A model generated the notes under the pieces. That model did not search any database, had not been told where the DNA came from, and worked only from the letters and a program-made list of their open reading frames with translations. Made by a program: the position numbers and the translations under genes. From positions 496,001 through 560,000 of the forward strand of contig NZ_JBHTKR010000002.1 in NCBI RefSeq assembly GCF_042678485.1: 64,000 nt of DNA, written 5' to 3'. How positions within the stretch are numbered: position 1 is the first letter of the stretch; each line of letters opens with the position of its first letter. Positions 15,738 to 23,704 of the stretch are shown one piece after another. The stretch comes from Seohaeicola saemankumensis. GTDB lineage: Bacteria > Pseudomonadota > Alphaproteobacteria > Rhodobacterales > Rhodobacteraceae.

Positions 15738-16997
15738 ATGCGTCGAGTGGTTGTCACGGGGCTGGGCCTGGTCACACCTTTGGCATGCGGTGTCGAGGAA
15801 ACTTGGACACGCCTGCTGGCGGGGGAATCGGGCGCAGGTCCGATCACACGTTTCGATCCGAGCAACGTGCTGACGACCTATGCCTGCGAGATTCCTTTCG
15901 GAGACGGCAGCGACGGCACATTCAATCCCGACGACTGGATGGAGCCGAAGGAGCGCCGCAAGGTCGATGATTTCATCCTTTACGGCATGGCCGCCGCGAC
16001 ACAGGCCGTGCAGGATTCGGGCTGGATGCCCGAGGCCGAGGAAGACCGCCTGCGGACCGGCGTGATGCTGGGCTCGGGGATCGGTGGCTTGCAGTCGATC
16101 GAACAGACGACACTTCTGATCAAGGAAAAAGGCGCGCGGCGCGTGTCGCCCTTCTTTATTCCCGGCGCGCTGATCAACCTGATCTCGGGCCAGGTCAGCA
16201 TCCGCTACGGATTCAAGGGGCCGAACCATGCGGTCGTGACAGCCTGTTCCACCGGGGCCCATGCCATCGGCGATGCCGCCCGGTTGATCCAGTGGGGCGA
16301 TGCCGAGGTGATGGTGGCCGGCGGCGCCGAGGCCGCGATCTGCGAAATCGGCATTGCCGGTTTCAACGCCTGCAAGGCGCTGAGCACCAAGCGTGGCGCC
16401 GATCCCAAGGCCGCCAGCCGTCCCTATGACGCGGATCGCGACGGTTTCGTGATGGGCGAAGGCGCGGGCGTTGTCGTGCTTGAGGAATATGAGCATGCAA
16501 AGGCGCGCGGCGCCAAGATCTATGCGGAGGTTCTGGGCTATGGCCTGTCGGGTGATGCCTATCACATCACGGCCCCGGCCGAGGATGGCGACGGGGGATA
16601 CCGCTCGATGAGGGCGGCGCTGGAGCGGGCCGGGCTGAAACCTGCGGATATTGATTACATCAACGCCCATGGCACATCGACCATGGCCGATGTCATCGAA
16701 CTGGCAGCTGTCGAACGCCTGTTGGGCGATGCGGCCTCGAATGTGACGATGAGTTCGACCAAATCGGCCACGGGCCATCTTCTGGGCGCGGCTGGCGCGA
16801 TCGAGGCGATCTTTTCGATCCTGGCTATCCGCGATCAGGTGGCGCCACCGACGATCAACCTCGATAATCCGGCAGTGCAGACCACGATTGATCTTGCCCC
16901 GAATGCCAAGCGTCCGCGCAAGATCGACGTGGCGCTGTCCAACTCGTTCGGCTTTGGCGGCACAAATGCCAGCGTCATCTTTGGAAAGGTCGGCTGA
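15738..16997 (+). CDS. fabF: beta-ketoacyl-ACP synthase II
   Basis: This 419-residue condensing enzyme elongates acyl-ACP with malonyl-ACP. The thiolase fold starts MRRVVVTGLGLVTPL. The nucleophile is Cys170 in VVTACSTGAHAIG. The two catalytic histidines lie in NAHGTSTMADV and in KSATGHLLGAAG. The C-terminal NSFGFGGTNAS closes the active site. Length is standard. The stop codon overlaps the mltG start by one base (TGATG), so mltG is translationally coupled. About 160 bp of AC-balanced sequence between the acpP terminator and this gene should hold its promoter; I saw no clear hexamers. Confidence 0.97.
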   Translation: MRRVVVTGLGLVTPLACGVEETWTRLLAGESGAGPITRFDPSNVLTTYACEIPFGDGSDGTFNPDDWMEPKERRKVDDFILYGMAAATQAVQDSGWMPEAEEDRLRTGVMLGSGIGGLQSIEQTTLLIKEKGARRVSPFFIPGALINLISGQVSIRYGFKGPNHAVVTACSTGAHAIGDAARLIQWGDAEVMVAGGAEAAICEIGIAGFNACKALSTKRGADPKAASRPYDADRDGFVMGEGAGVVVLEEYEHAKARGAKIYAEVLGYGLSGDAYHITAPAEDGDGGYRSMRAALERAGLKPADIDYINAHGTSTMADVIELAAVERLLGDAASNVTMSSTKSATGHLLGAAGAIEAIFSILAIRDQVAPPTINLDNPAVQTTIDLAPNAKRPRKIDVALSNSFGFGGTNASVIFGKVG

Positions 16998-18163
16998 TGT
17001 GGCGTCACATCGCCTCGAACGCGGTCACGTTTCTGATCGTGGGTGTCTTTCTGCTGGCGGGGGTCGTTCTCTGGGGGCAGCGTGAATATTCCGCGCAGGG
17101 CCCGCTGGACCAGGCGATCTGCCTTCAGGTCGAGCGTGGCTCTTCCATTGCGCGCGTCAGCCGCAACCTGCAGGACCAGGGCGCCATCACCAATGCGCGC
17201 GTCTTCCGTCTGGGCGCGGACTATACCGAGAAATCCGATCTGCTGAAGGCTGGCAGCTTCCTGATTCCGCCCGGCACGCCGATGTCCGAGATTGTGGATA
17301 TCATCACCCGCGGCGGGCCGAGCACCTGCGGCACCGAGGTGGTCTATCGCATCGGGGTCAACAGTGCGTCGGTCGTGGTGCGCGAGCTGGATCCCGTCAC
17401 CTCGCGCTACGAGGAAAAGGTCAGCTTCAATCCGGCCGAAGACGTGCCGCCCAGCGACTATACCCAGGTCCGCGCGCAATCCGACACCCGCTATCGCGTG
17501 GCCCTTGCCGAAGGTGTGACCAGCTGGCAGGTGGTCGACGCCCTGTCGCGTCTGGATGTTCTTGAAGGCGATGTGGCAGAGGTTCCGGCCGAGGGCACGC
17601 TGGCGCCTGACAGCTATGAGGTCATCCCCGGTCAGACCCGTGCCGATCTGCTGGCCCGGATGACTGCGGCCCAGCAGTCCATCCTGGCGGAAGCCTGGGC
17701 CAACCGGGTTGACGGGCTGCCACTGGCAAGCCCCGAAGAGGCGCTGATCCTGGCCTCGATCATCGAGAAGGAAACCGGCGTTCCAGAGGAGCGACGCCAG
17801 GTTTCATCGGTCTTCGTGAACCGTCTGAACCGTGGCATGCGGCTGCAAACCGATCCGACGGTGATCTATGGGATCACCAAGGGGCAGGGTGTGCTGGGGC
17901 GCGGCCTGCGCCAGAGCGAGTTGCGCGGGCAGACACCCTGGAACACATATGTGATCGAAGGTCTGCCGCCCACGCCGATCGCCAATCCCGGGCGCGCCAG
18001 CATCGAAGCCGCACTTGATCCCGATGACACGCCTTATGTGTTCTTTGTGGCTGACGGCACTGGCGGCCATGCCTTTGCCGTGACGCTGGAAGAACATAAC
18101 CGCAACGTGGCTGAATGGCGCCGTATCGAAGCCGAGCAGGAAAGCAAAGGCCAGTCTGACTGA
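16997..18163 (+). CDS. mltG: endolytic peptidoglycan transglycosylase MltG
   Basis: This 388-residue inner-membrane enzyme cleaves nascent glycan strands and sets their length. One N-terminal helix (about 9-28, NAVTFLIVGVFLLAGVVLW) anchors it. A LysM-like segment follows (RGSSIARVSRNLQDQGAI). The YceG catalytic core contains LASIIEKETGVPEERRQVSSVF with the catalytic glutamate, then GMRLQTDPTVIYG and TPIANPGRASIEAALDP. It overlaps fabF by one base, a pairing seen widely in proteobacteria. In Rhodobacterales this gene also marks the left border of the GTA cluster. Confidence 0.96.
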   Translation: MWRHIASNAVTFLIVGVFLLAGVVLWGQREYSAQGPLDQAICLQVERGSSIARVSRNLQDQGAITNARVFRLGADYTEKSDLLKAGSFLIPPGTPMSEIVDIITRGGPSTCGTEVVYRIGVNSASVVVRELDPVTSRYEEKVSFNPAEDVPPSDYTQVRAQSDTRYRVALAEGVTSWQVVDALSRLDVLEGDVAEVPAEGTLAPDSYEVIPGQTRADLLARMTAAQQSILAEAWANRVDGLPLASPEEALILASIIEKETGVPEERRQVSSVFVNRLNRGMRLQTDPTVIYGITKGQGVLGRGLRQSELRGQTPWNTYVIEGLPPTPIANPGRASIEAALDPDDTPYVFFVADGTGGHAFAVTLEEHNRNVAEWRRIEAEQESKGQSD

Positions 18164-18193
18164 TCGGTTTCCCATATCGGTGGCGGTGGCTTC

Positions 18194-18209
18194 TTAAGAT
18201 TTTCTTAAC
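18194..18209. promoter_or_regulatory. CtrA-type binding site upstream of the GTA remnant
   Basis: TTAAGATTTTCTTAAC matches the full CtrA box TTAA-N7-TTAAC exactly. It lies about 80 bp upstream of the predicted transcription start of the GTA promoter. CtrA is known to be needed for GTA expression in Rhodobacter capsulatus; direct binding here is inference. Confidence 0.5.
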
Positions 18210-18248
18210 GATATCGGGCGGTTGTAAGTTTTTCGGTGTCAGGAAAAC

Positions 18249-18277
18249 TTGACATTTCGCACGGTCTAGCGTATAGG
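18249..18277 (+). promoter_or_regulatory. GTA cluster promoter
   Basis: A perfect -35 TTGACA and a -10 TATAGG are separated by exactly 17 bp. The start site would be near 18284, about 100 bp before g1. It is the best-formed promoter I can see in the window. Confidence 0.65.
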
Positions 18278-18302
18278 TTGTGAAAGCTGGAAGAAATGCG
18301 TC

Positions 18303-18335
18303 AACGGCGCCGGGGTGACCCGGTCGCCGTTTTTT
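18303..18335 (+). terminator. intrinsic terminator inside the GTA leader
   Basis: The stem pairs AACGGCG with CGCCGTT outside and CCGGG with CCCGG inside, leaving a GTGA tetraloop and one bulged T. Six T residues follow. It lies about 20 bp downstream of the predicted start and 48 bp before the g1 ATG, so it would stop transcription early unless overcome. It could instead serve the upstream fabF-mltG unit. Confidence 0.75.
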
Positions 18336-18382
18336 CATGTCTTGCGGTCAGGGATCAACAGCAGCGAGGCAGAGCAAGCATC

Positions 18383-18745
18383 ATGTCAGAGACAGTCCCC
18401 CGCGCGGGGCCTGATGACCCGTTGCAAGACAGGTCAGCGGCCTTGCAGGTCACGATCGGGATCATCGACCTCCAGTTGGAGATCATGAAATCGGAACTCA
18501 TAGATTACCAGACCCGTTTTGCCGACGGCGACCAGGGCGCGATCCGCGAGGGTGCCCGCCTGCTGTCCGACATCAGGTATTGGCTGAAGCAAGCAAACGA
18601 CGTGGAGACCGAAATTGAAACATATCGCAAGGCAGCTACAGGTATCGCCCATGACTACGCCATCGACTTCGACGCAGCACGATCTCAGCTCCGGTGCCGA
18701 CTGGATCGCCTGCGAACCTGCCGAGGTCCAAAAATCGTTCCTTGA
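18383..18745 (+). CDS. GTA g1-like small terminase subunit
   Basis: This 120-residue protein resembles g1 (TerS) of the Rhodobacter capsulatus gene transfer agent, which feeds DNA to the packaging motor. It is mostly helical: IGIIDLQLEIMKSELIDYQ, then LLSDIRYWLKQANDVETEIETY, and a conserved C-terminal AIDFDAARSQLRCRLDRLR. The ATG at 18383 begins MSETVPRAG; the frame runs further upstream without homology. Its 3' end overlaps the next gene by 95 bp in another frame. It appears intact, although the structural genes it would serve are missing. Identification rests on remembered family features and position between mltG and a TerL fragment. Confidence 0.75.
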   Translation: MSETVPRAGPDDPLQDRSAALQVTIGIIDLQLEIMKSELIDYQTRFADGDQGAIREGARLLSDIRYWLKQANDVETEIETYRKAATGIAHDYAIDFDAARSQLRCRLDRLRTCRGPKIVP

Positions 18746-21116
18746 CGAACTGGGCGAGGATGAAATCCTTGCGCTGCCGTTCCTTTTCGATTTCTGGGCC
18801 ATGCCGCACCAGTTGCCGCCCGCCGGCAACTGGCGTTCCTGGGTGATCATGGGCGGGCGCGGAGCCGGAAAGACGCGGGCCGGTGCGGAATGGGTGCGTG
18901 CCTGCGTCGAAGGCTCGCGCCCGCTGGATCCGGGCCGCTGCCACCGCATCGCCCTTGTCGGCGAGACCCTGGACCAGGTGCGCGAGGTCATGGTTTTTGG
19001 CGAAAGCGGAATCCTGGCCTGTTCACCGCCTGACCGGCGGCCGGAATGGCACGCCACGCGGCGCATGCTGATCTGGCCGAACGGCGCCACCGCCCAGGCG
19101 TTTTCGGCCCATGAGCCGGAATCCCTGCGCGGTCCGCAATTCGATGGGGCCTGGGTGGACGAACTGGGTTGCCCGGCCGTGGACAAGGGCACCAACCAGC
19201 CGAACGTTTTCCTTGATCCCAAATCCTCGGAATCCTTCCTGCCCGCCCATTCCAACGGGCAGCGCGACGAGGTGATCCAGATGCAATACCTGCGCGCCAT
19301 GCTGGGATACTGGCGCGCGGCGGAAAACAACCCGGTCTCGTCGGTCTACGGCGGGCCGATGCTGGATATGGCGCGCGCCTTCGTCTGGGCCTGGGATGCG
19401 CGGCCCTATCCGTTCTTTCCGGCCAATGCCGGGCTCTGGGGCGATGCCCCGAACTATGCCAGGGGGCATTGGGTGACGGGGCGGCTGTCGTCACGCTCTC
19501 TTGCCTCTGTCGTCAGGGAAATCTGTGCGCGCGCCGGGATCACCTCGCAGGACACCGGTACGCTGCACGGGCTTGTGCGCGGCTATGCGATATCGCAGGT
19601 CACCGATGCGCGGGCCGCGCTGCAACCGCTGATGCTGGCCCATGGTTTTGACGCGGTGGAGCGCGACGGCGTGCTGCGCTTCGTGATGCGCCGTGACGGG
19701 GTGGCGCATCCGGTGCCGGTATCGGCACTTGTCGATCTGCCCGAAAGCCCGCCACGCCCCCAGCACAGCCGCGCGGCCGAAGCGGCGATGACGGGACGTG
19801 TCAGGCTGCGTTTCGTGCAATCCGATACCGATTATCCCGCCATCAGCGAAGAAGCGGTCATGCCGGACGAGGCGACCCATGCGGTCGCCGCCTCGGAACT
19901 GCCCTTGCTGCTGACCCGCGCCGAAGGCCGCCAGATCACCGAACGCTGGCTGGCCGAAGCGCGCATCGCGCGGGACGGGGTGCGCCTGGCGCTGCCGCCA
20001 TCGCTTCTGCATCTTGGTGCGGGCGATCTTCTGCGCCTTGAGGGCGACGCGACCGGGGCGGCCTATCGCATCGACCGTGTCGAACTGGGGGCCGCGCAGC
20101 TGATCGAGGCGGTCCGCGCCGATCCCGGCGTCTACCTGCCAGAGGATGAGGGGGCAAGCATCCGCCCGACGCTTGCACCGCTGCCGGTCTTCCCGCTGTT
20201 CCTGGATCTGCCGCTGATGACAGGGGACGAGGTTCCCCATGCACCCCATATCGCGGTGACCGCCGAACCCTGGCCCGGTGCGGCGGCAGTCTATGCCTCG
20301 GTCACGGGGCAAGGCTTCGCGCTGAACCGAACCGTGGCGCAGGCCGCTGTCATCGGGGTTACGCAGGATGCGCTGCCCGCAGCGCGCCCGGGCCTTTTGC
20401 ATGCAAGGGACGCCTTTACAGTCAGGCTGACATCCGGGGCGCTGTCGTCGATCGACCTGCCGACGCTGCTGGCGGGTGGCAACCTGGCGGCGCTGGGCGA
20501 TGGCACACCCGACCGGTGGGAGCTGTTCCAGTTCGCCAGCGCCACCCTTGTCGCCCCGGACACCTGGCGGTTGGAGACCCTCTTGCGCGGACAGCTTGGC
20601 AGCGATGCCCTGATCCCTTCGGTCTGGCCCGAAGGCAGCTTTTTCGTGCTGATGGATGGCCGTCCCGAACAGATCGACCTGCCTTTGGGCGCGCGTGGCC
20701 TGCTGCGCCACTACCGGATCGGTCCGGCCTGGCGTCCGCTGGACGATCCCTCCTATATCGCGTTGCAGGACAGCTTTGCCGGGATCGGGTTGAAGCCGCT
20801 GGCCCCGGTGCATCTGCGCGCTGCGGCACAGGCCGACGGGGCGTTGCGGATCACCTGGGTCAGGCGCGGGCGGATCGATGCGGACGCCTGGGAGGCGCCC
20901 GACATTCCCCTGGGCGAGGAAACCGAAAGCTACCAGTTGCGCGTCATGCAGGGCGTCGGGATCCTGCGCGAGCTGACGCTGTCCACCCCCGTGTGGACCT
21001 ATGCCGCGACAGACCGGATCGCCGATCTTCAGGGCGGGACGGTCCGCATCGATGTGGCGCAGATCTCGGCCCGCTTCGGACCGGGCTTTCGGGCCGTCCT
21101 GACCCTGGGCGCCTGA
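18651..21116 (+). CDS. in-frame fusion of GTA large terminase N-terminus (g2) and g15 C-terminal half
   Basis: This 821-codon frame is a chimera. Residues 1-172 are the N-terminal ATPase part of a GTA-type TerL: Walker A GGRGAGKT at 68-75, then LVGETLDQVREVM and ESLRGPQFDGAWVDEL with the Walker B Asp170-Glu171. The rest of the ATPase and the nuclease domain are absent. From Gly173 on, the sequence is the g15 'megatron' baseplate protein: end of the GTA TIM barrel (GCPAVDKGTNQPNVFLDPKS, DMARAFVWAWDARPYP), then the phage-tail_3-like region and the C-terminal domain. Full-length g2 is ~400-450 and g15 ~1300 residues. The join at 19155-19169 suggests deletion of g3-g14. No stop codon or frameshift follows. 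A TTG start at 18615 is less likely. Confidence 0.88.
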   Translation: MTTPSTSTQHDLSSGADWIACEPAEVQKSFLDELGEDEILALPFLFDFWAMPHQLPPAGNWRSWVIMGGRGAGKTRAGAEWVRACVEGSRPLDPGRCHRIALVGETLDQVREVMVFGESGILACSPPDRRPEWHATRRMLIWPNGATAQAFSAHEPESLRGPQFDGAWVDELGCPAVDKGTNQPNVFLDPKSSESFLPAHSNGQRDEVIQMQYLRAMLGYWRAAENNPVSSVYGGPMLDMARAFVWAWDARPYPFFPANAGLWGDAPNYARGHWVTGRLSSRSLASVVREICARAGITSQDTGTLHGLVRGYAISQVTDARAALQPLMLAHGFDAVERDGVLRFVMRRDGVAHPVPVSALVDLPESPPRPQHSRAAEAAMTGRVRLRFVQSDTDYPAISEEAVMPDEATHAVAASELPLLLTRAEGRQITERWLAEARIARDGVRLALPPSLLHLGAGDLLRLEGDATGAAYRIDRVELGAAQLIEAVRADPGVYLPEDEGASIRPTLAPLPVFPLFLDLPLMTGDEVPHAPHIAVTAEPWPGAAAVYASVTGQGFALNRTVAQAAVIGVTQDALPAARPGLLHARDAFTVRLTSGALSSIDLPTLLAGGNLAALGDGTPDRWELFQFASATLVAPDTWRLETLLRGQLGSDALIPSVWPEGSFFVLMDGRPEQIDLPLGARGLLRHYRIGPAWRPLDDPSYIALQDSFAGIGLKPLAPVHLRAAAQADGALRITWVRRGRIDADAWEAPDIPLGEETESYQLRVMQGVGILRELTLSTPVWTYAATDRIADLQGGTVRIDVAQISARFGPGFRAVLTLGA

Positions 21117-21484
21117 TGCGCCCGGTCATGCATGGCGATGTGACGGCCCTGGCGCGGTATCTGCTGATCCTGCCCGCGCCACAGCGCCCGGACACCTGTG
21201 CGCGCCTGCTGGCGCAGGCCGATGCGGCCGATCGGTATCGCAAGCGGTTCGGTCGCGCCCATCCGGCCTGGGGCAATGGTACGCTGATGGCGCGGGCGCA
21301 CACCACCGCCCTGCCACGAGAGCCGGGGTTGCAGTCCCCCGACTATGCCCGCTGTCTTGCGCTTGTCCTGCTTCAGCTTGCCAGCCGTCGCGACCCGCCC
21401 GCAGGAATTTTTGCCCGGTCACGGCTTTGCGTTTGGCGTACCCCCCCTATCTGGTTTAACATGGCGCCGAAAAGGACAGGACCC
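21116..21484 (+). CDS. small GTA-flanking protein, open into cysE without a stop
   Basis: The ATG overlaps the stop of the fusion gene (TGATG). About 90 residues look like a real protein: HGDVTALARYLLILPAPQRP, then LLAQADAADRYRKRFGRAHPAWGNGTLMA. Short proteins with this pattern follow g15 in related Rhodobacterales genomes, as far as I recall; their function is unknown. After about residue 95 (LLQLASRRD) the translation becomes unconvincing (PPAGIFARSRLCVWRTPPIWFN), yet no stop codon appears and the frame runs straight into cysE. Either the original stop was lost by mutation or a 392-residue joint protein is made. Confidence 0.55.
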
Positions 21485-22294
21485 ATGCCCAAGACCAAAA
21501 CCAAAATCGCCCAGATCGACCCGGTCTGGAACCGCATCCTGACCGAGGCCGAAAAGGCCGTGGTCGATGAGCCCATGCTGGGCGGATTGATCCATTCCAG
21601 CGTGCTGCATCACGGATCCATCGAATGCGCGCTGGCCTATCGCATCGCGCTGAAACTGGCCTCTGGCGAGATGTCGGAACAGCTGATCCGCGAGATCTGC
21701 GACGAAGCCTATGCCGACGATCCCACGCTGGCCCTGGCCGCGCGCGCCGATATCATGGCCGTCTATGATCGCGACCCGGCATGCCATCGGTTCCTGCAAC
21801 CGCTGTTGTTCTTCAAGGGCTTCCAGGCCGTGCAATCCTACCGTATTGCCCATTGGCTATGGCAGGGCGGACGTCAGGATCTGGCGTATTTCTTCCAGAT
21901 GCGCGTGTCCGAGACCTTCGGCGTCGATATCCATCCCGCGGCACGGATCGGCAAGGGCATCATGATCGACCATGCCCATTCCATCGTGATCGGCGAAACC
22001 GCCGTGGTGGGTGACAACGTGTCGATGCTGCATTCCGTGACCCTGGGCGGCACCGGCAAGGAAGAGGAAGATCGTCACCCCAAGATCGGCGAGGGCGTGC
22101 TGATCGGGGCAGGGGCCAAGGTGCTGGGCAATATCCATATCGGCCATTGCTCGCGCATCGCGGCGGGGTCGGTGGTGCTGCATGACGTACCGCCGAAAAC
22201 CACGGTCGCGGGTGTGCCCGCCAAGGTCGTGGGCGAGGCAGGCTGCGCCACCCCGTCCATCACCATGGACCAGTTGCTGCGCGACAGCCTGTAA
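21485..22294 (+). CDS. cysE: serine O-acetyltransferase
   Basis: This 269-residue enzyme acetylates serine to O-acetylserine, the committed step of cysteine synthesis. The N-terminal helical domain (about 1-140) is followed by a left-handed beta-helix of hexapeptide repeats with the active-site DIHPAARIGKGIMIDHAHSIVIGE region and SVTLGGTGK. AGGACAGGA precedes the ATG and the length is normal, so this start is preferred even though the frame is open far upstream. In Rhodobacterales cysE commonly borders the GTA cluster. A perfect terminator follows. Confidence 0.96.
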   Translation: MPKTKTKIAQIDPVWNRILTEAEKAVVDEPMLGGLIHSSVLHHGSIECALAYRIALKLASGEMSEQLIREICDEAYADDPTLALAARADIMAVYDRDPACHRFLQPLLFFKGFQAVQSYRIAHWLWQGGRQDLAYFFQMRVSETFGVDIHPAARIGKGIMIDHAHSIVIGETAVVGDNVSMLHSVTLGGTGKEEEDRHPKIGEGVLIGAGAKVLGNIHIGHCSRIAAGSVVLHDVPPKTTVAGVPAKVVGEAGCATPSITMDQLLRDSL

Positions 22295-22314
22295 GGCACG
22301 AATTTTGCGATGAA

Positions 22315-22348
22315 AAAGGGCCGGATCATTGCGATGATCCGGCCCTTT
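22315..22348 (+). terminator. bidirectional intrinsic terminator between cysE and pdhC
   Basis: A perfect 15-bp stem (AAAGGGCCGGATCAT / ATGATCCGGCCCTTT) with a TGCG loop lies between convergent genes, 20 bp from cysE and 22 bp from pdhC. Confidence 0.92.
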
Positions 22349-22370
22349 GCATGTCGTCAGACCCGCCAGG

Positions 22371-23693
22371 TCAGGCCAGCATGGCCATCGGGTTTTCAAG
22401 GTTGTCCTTGATCGCCTGCAGCAGTTCCGCCCCCAGCGCACCGTCGATCACCCGGTGATCCACCGACAGCGTGACCGACATCACGGTGGCCACGGCCAGC
22501 GCGCCATCCTTGCCCACGACGGGTTTCTTGACGCCTGCGCCCACGGCCAGGATCGCGCCATGCGGCGGGTTGATCACGGCGTCGAAATTATCGATCCCGA
22601 ACATGCCCAGGTTGGAAATGGCAAAGCTGCCACCCTGGTATTCATGCGGCGCCAGTTTCTTGGACTTGGCGCGCGCTGCCAGATCCTTCATCTCGGCGCT
22701 CAGCGCCGACAGCGACTTCATCTCGGCATCTTTCAGCACGGGCGTGAACAGACCGCCCTCGATCGCAACGGCCACCGCCACATCGGACGGCTTGAGTTGC
22801 AGCACCCGGTCGCCCGCCCAGACCGCATTGGCGGCAGGCACCTGTTGCAGCGCAAGGGCACAGGCCTTGATGATGAAGTCATTGACCGACAGCTTCACGC
22901 CGCGCCCTTCCAGCTGCGCGTTCAACTGGCCACGGAAGGCCATCAGCGCATCCAGCTGGATATCCCGGCGCAGGTAGAAATGCGGGATGGTCTGCTTGGC
23001 CTCGGTCAGGCGGGCGGCGATGGTCTTGCGCATCCCGTCCAGCTTGATCTCGGTATAGGCGCGACCCTCGTACATCTTCAGAACCGTCTCGGTCGCGGGG
23101 CCTGTGGGCATCGCGGCGGGTGCCGCTGCCTTGGCTGCCGCCGCAGCCGGGGCAGGGGCTGCGGAGGCTGCCGCCGCGGCCGGTTTCGCCTGCGGGCTTG
23201 CGCCTTCCACATCGGCCTTGACGATCCGCCCATGCGGGCCGGACCCGGCGAGGCCGGACAGATCAATCCCCTTGTCAGCCGCGATCCGCCGCGCCAGCGG
23301 CGAGGCAAAGACCCGCCCACCATCAGCGGCCTTGGGCGCTGCAGGGGCAGGCGTCGCCGCGGCCGGGGCAGCAGCCGCCTCGGCTTTCGGGGTCTCGGCC
23401 TTGGCGGTTTCCGCCTTGGGGGCCGCCGCCTTTGCGTCGGATGCGCTTTCGCCATCCTCCAGCAGCAGCGCGATGGGCGAATTGACCTTTACCCCCTCGG
23501 TGCCCTCGGCCACCAGGAGCTTGCCGATGACGCCCTCGTCCACGGCCTCGAACTCCATCGTGGCCTTGTCGGTTTCGATCTCGGCCAGAAGGTCACCCGC
23601 TGATACGGTATCACCTTCCTTGACCAGCCATTTCGCCAGCGTGCCCTCTTCCATCGTGGGCGACAGCGCGGGCATCAGAATTTCAACAGGCAT
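22371..23693 (-). CDS. pdhC: pyruvate dehydrogenase complex E2, dihydrolipoamide acetyltransferase
   Basis: This 440-residue core enzyme moves acetyl groups from lipoamide to CoA. The N-terminal lipoyl domain contains IETDKATMEFEAVDEG, with the lipoylated lysine. An Ala/Pro/Lys linker (~85-125) leads to the peripheral subunit-binding domain (FASPLARRIAADKGIDL ... GPHGRI). A second Ala-rich linker precedes the catalytic domain, which ends with SVDHRVIDGALGAELL; DHRxxDG is the active-site motif. GGAGA lies before the ATG. It is the third gene of pdhABC, 11 bp after pdhB. Its lipoyl domain is nearly identical to that of PdhB. Confidence 0.97.
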   Translation of the reverse strand: MPVEILMPALSPTMEEGTLAKWLVKEGDTVSAGDLLAEIETDKATMEFEAVDEGVIGKLLVAEGTEGVKVNSPIALLLEDGESASDAKAAAPKAETAKAETPKAEAAAAPAAATPAPAAPKAADGGRVFASPLARRIAADKGIDLSGLAGSGPHGRIVKADVEGASPQAKPAAAAASAAPAPAAAAAKAAAPAAMPTGPATETVLKMYEGRAYTEIKLDGMRKTIAARLTEAKQTIPHFYLRRDIQLDALMAFRGQLNAQLEGRGVKLSVNDFIIKACALALQQVPAANAVWAGDRVLQLKPSDVAVAVAIEGGLFTPVLKDAEMKSLSALSAEMKDLAARAKSKKLAPHEYQGGSFAISNLGMFGIDNFDAVINPPHGAILAVGAGVKKPVVGKDGALAVATVMSVTLSVDHRVIDGALGAELLQAIKDNLENPMAMLA

Positions 23694-23704
23694 CGCGTGT
23701 CTCC

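Noticed and set aside
18383..21484. An inserted prophage
   Set aside because: There is no integrase, repressor, attachment repeat or lysis gene, and the locus between mltG and cysE is the normal home of the Rhodobacterales GTA.
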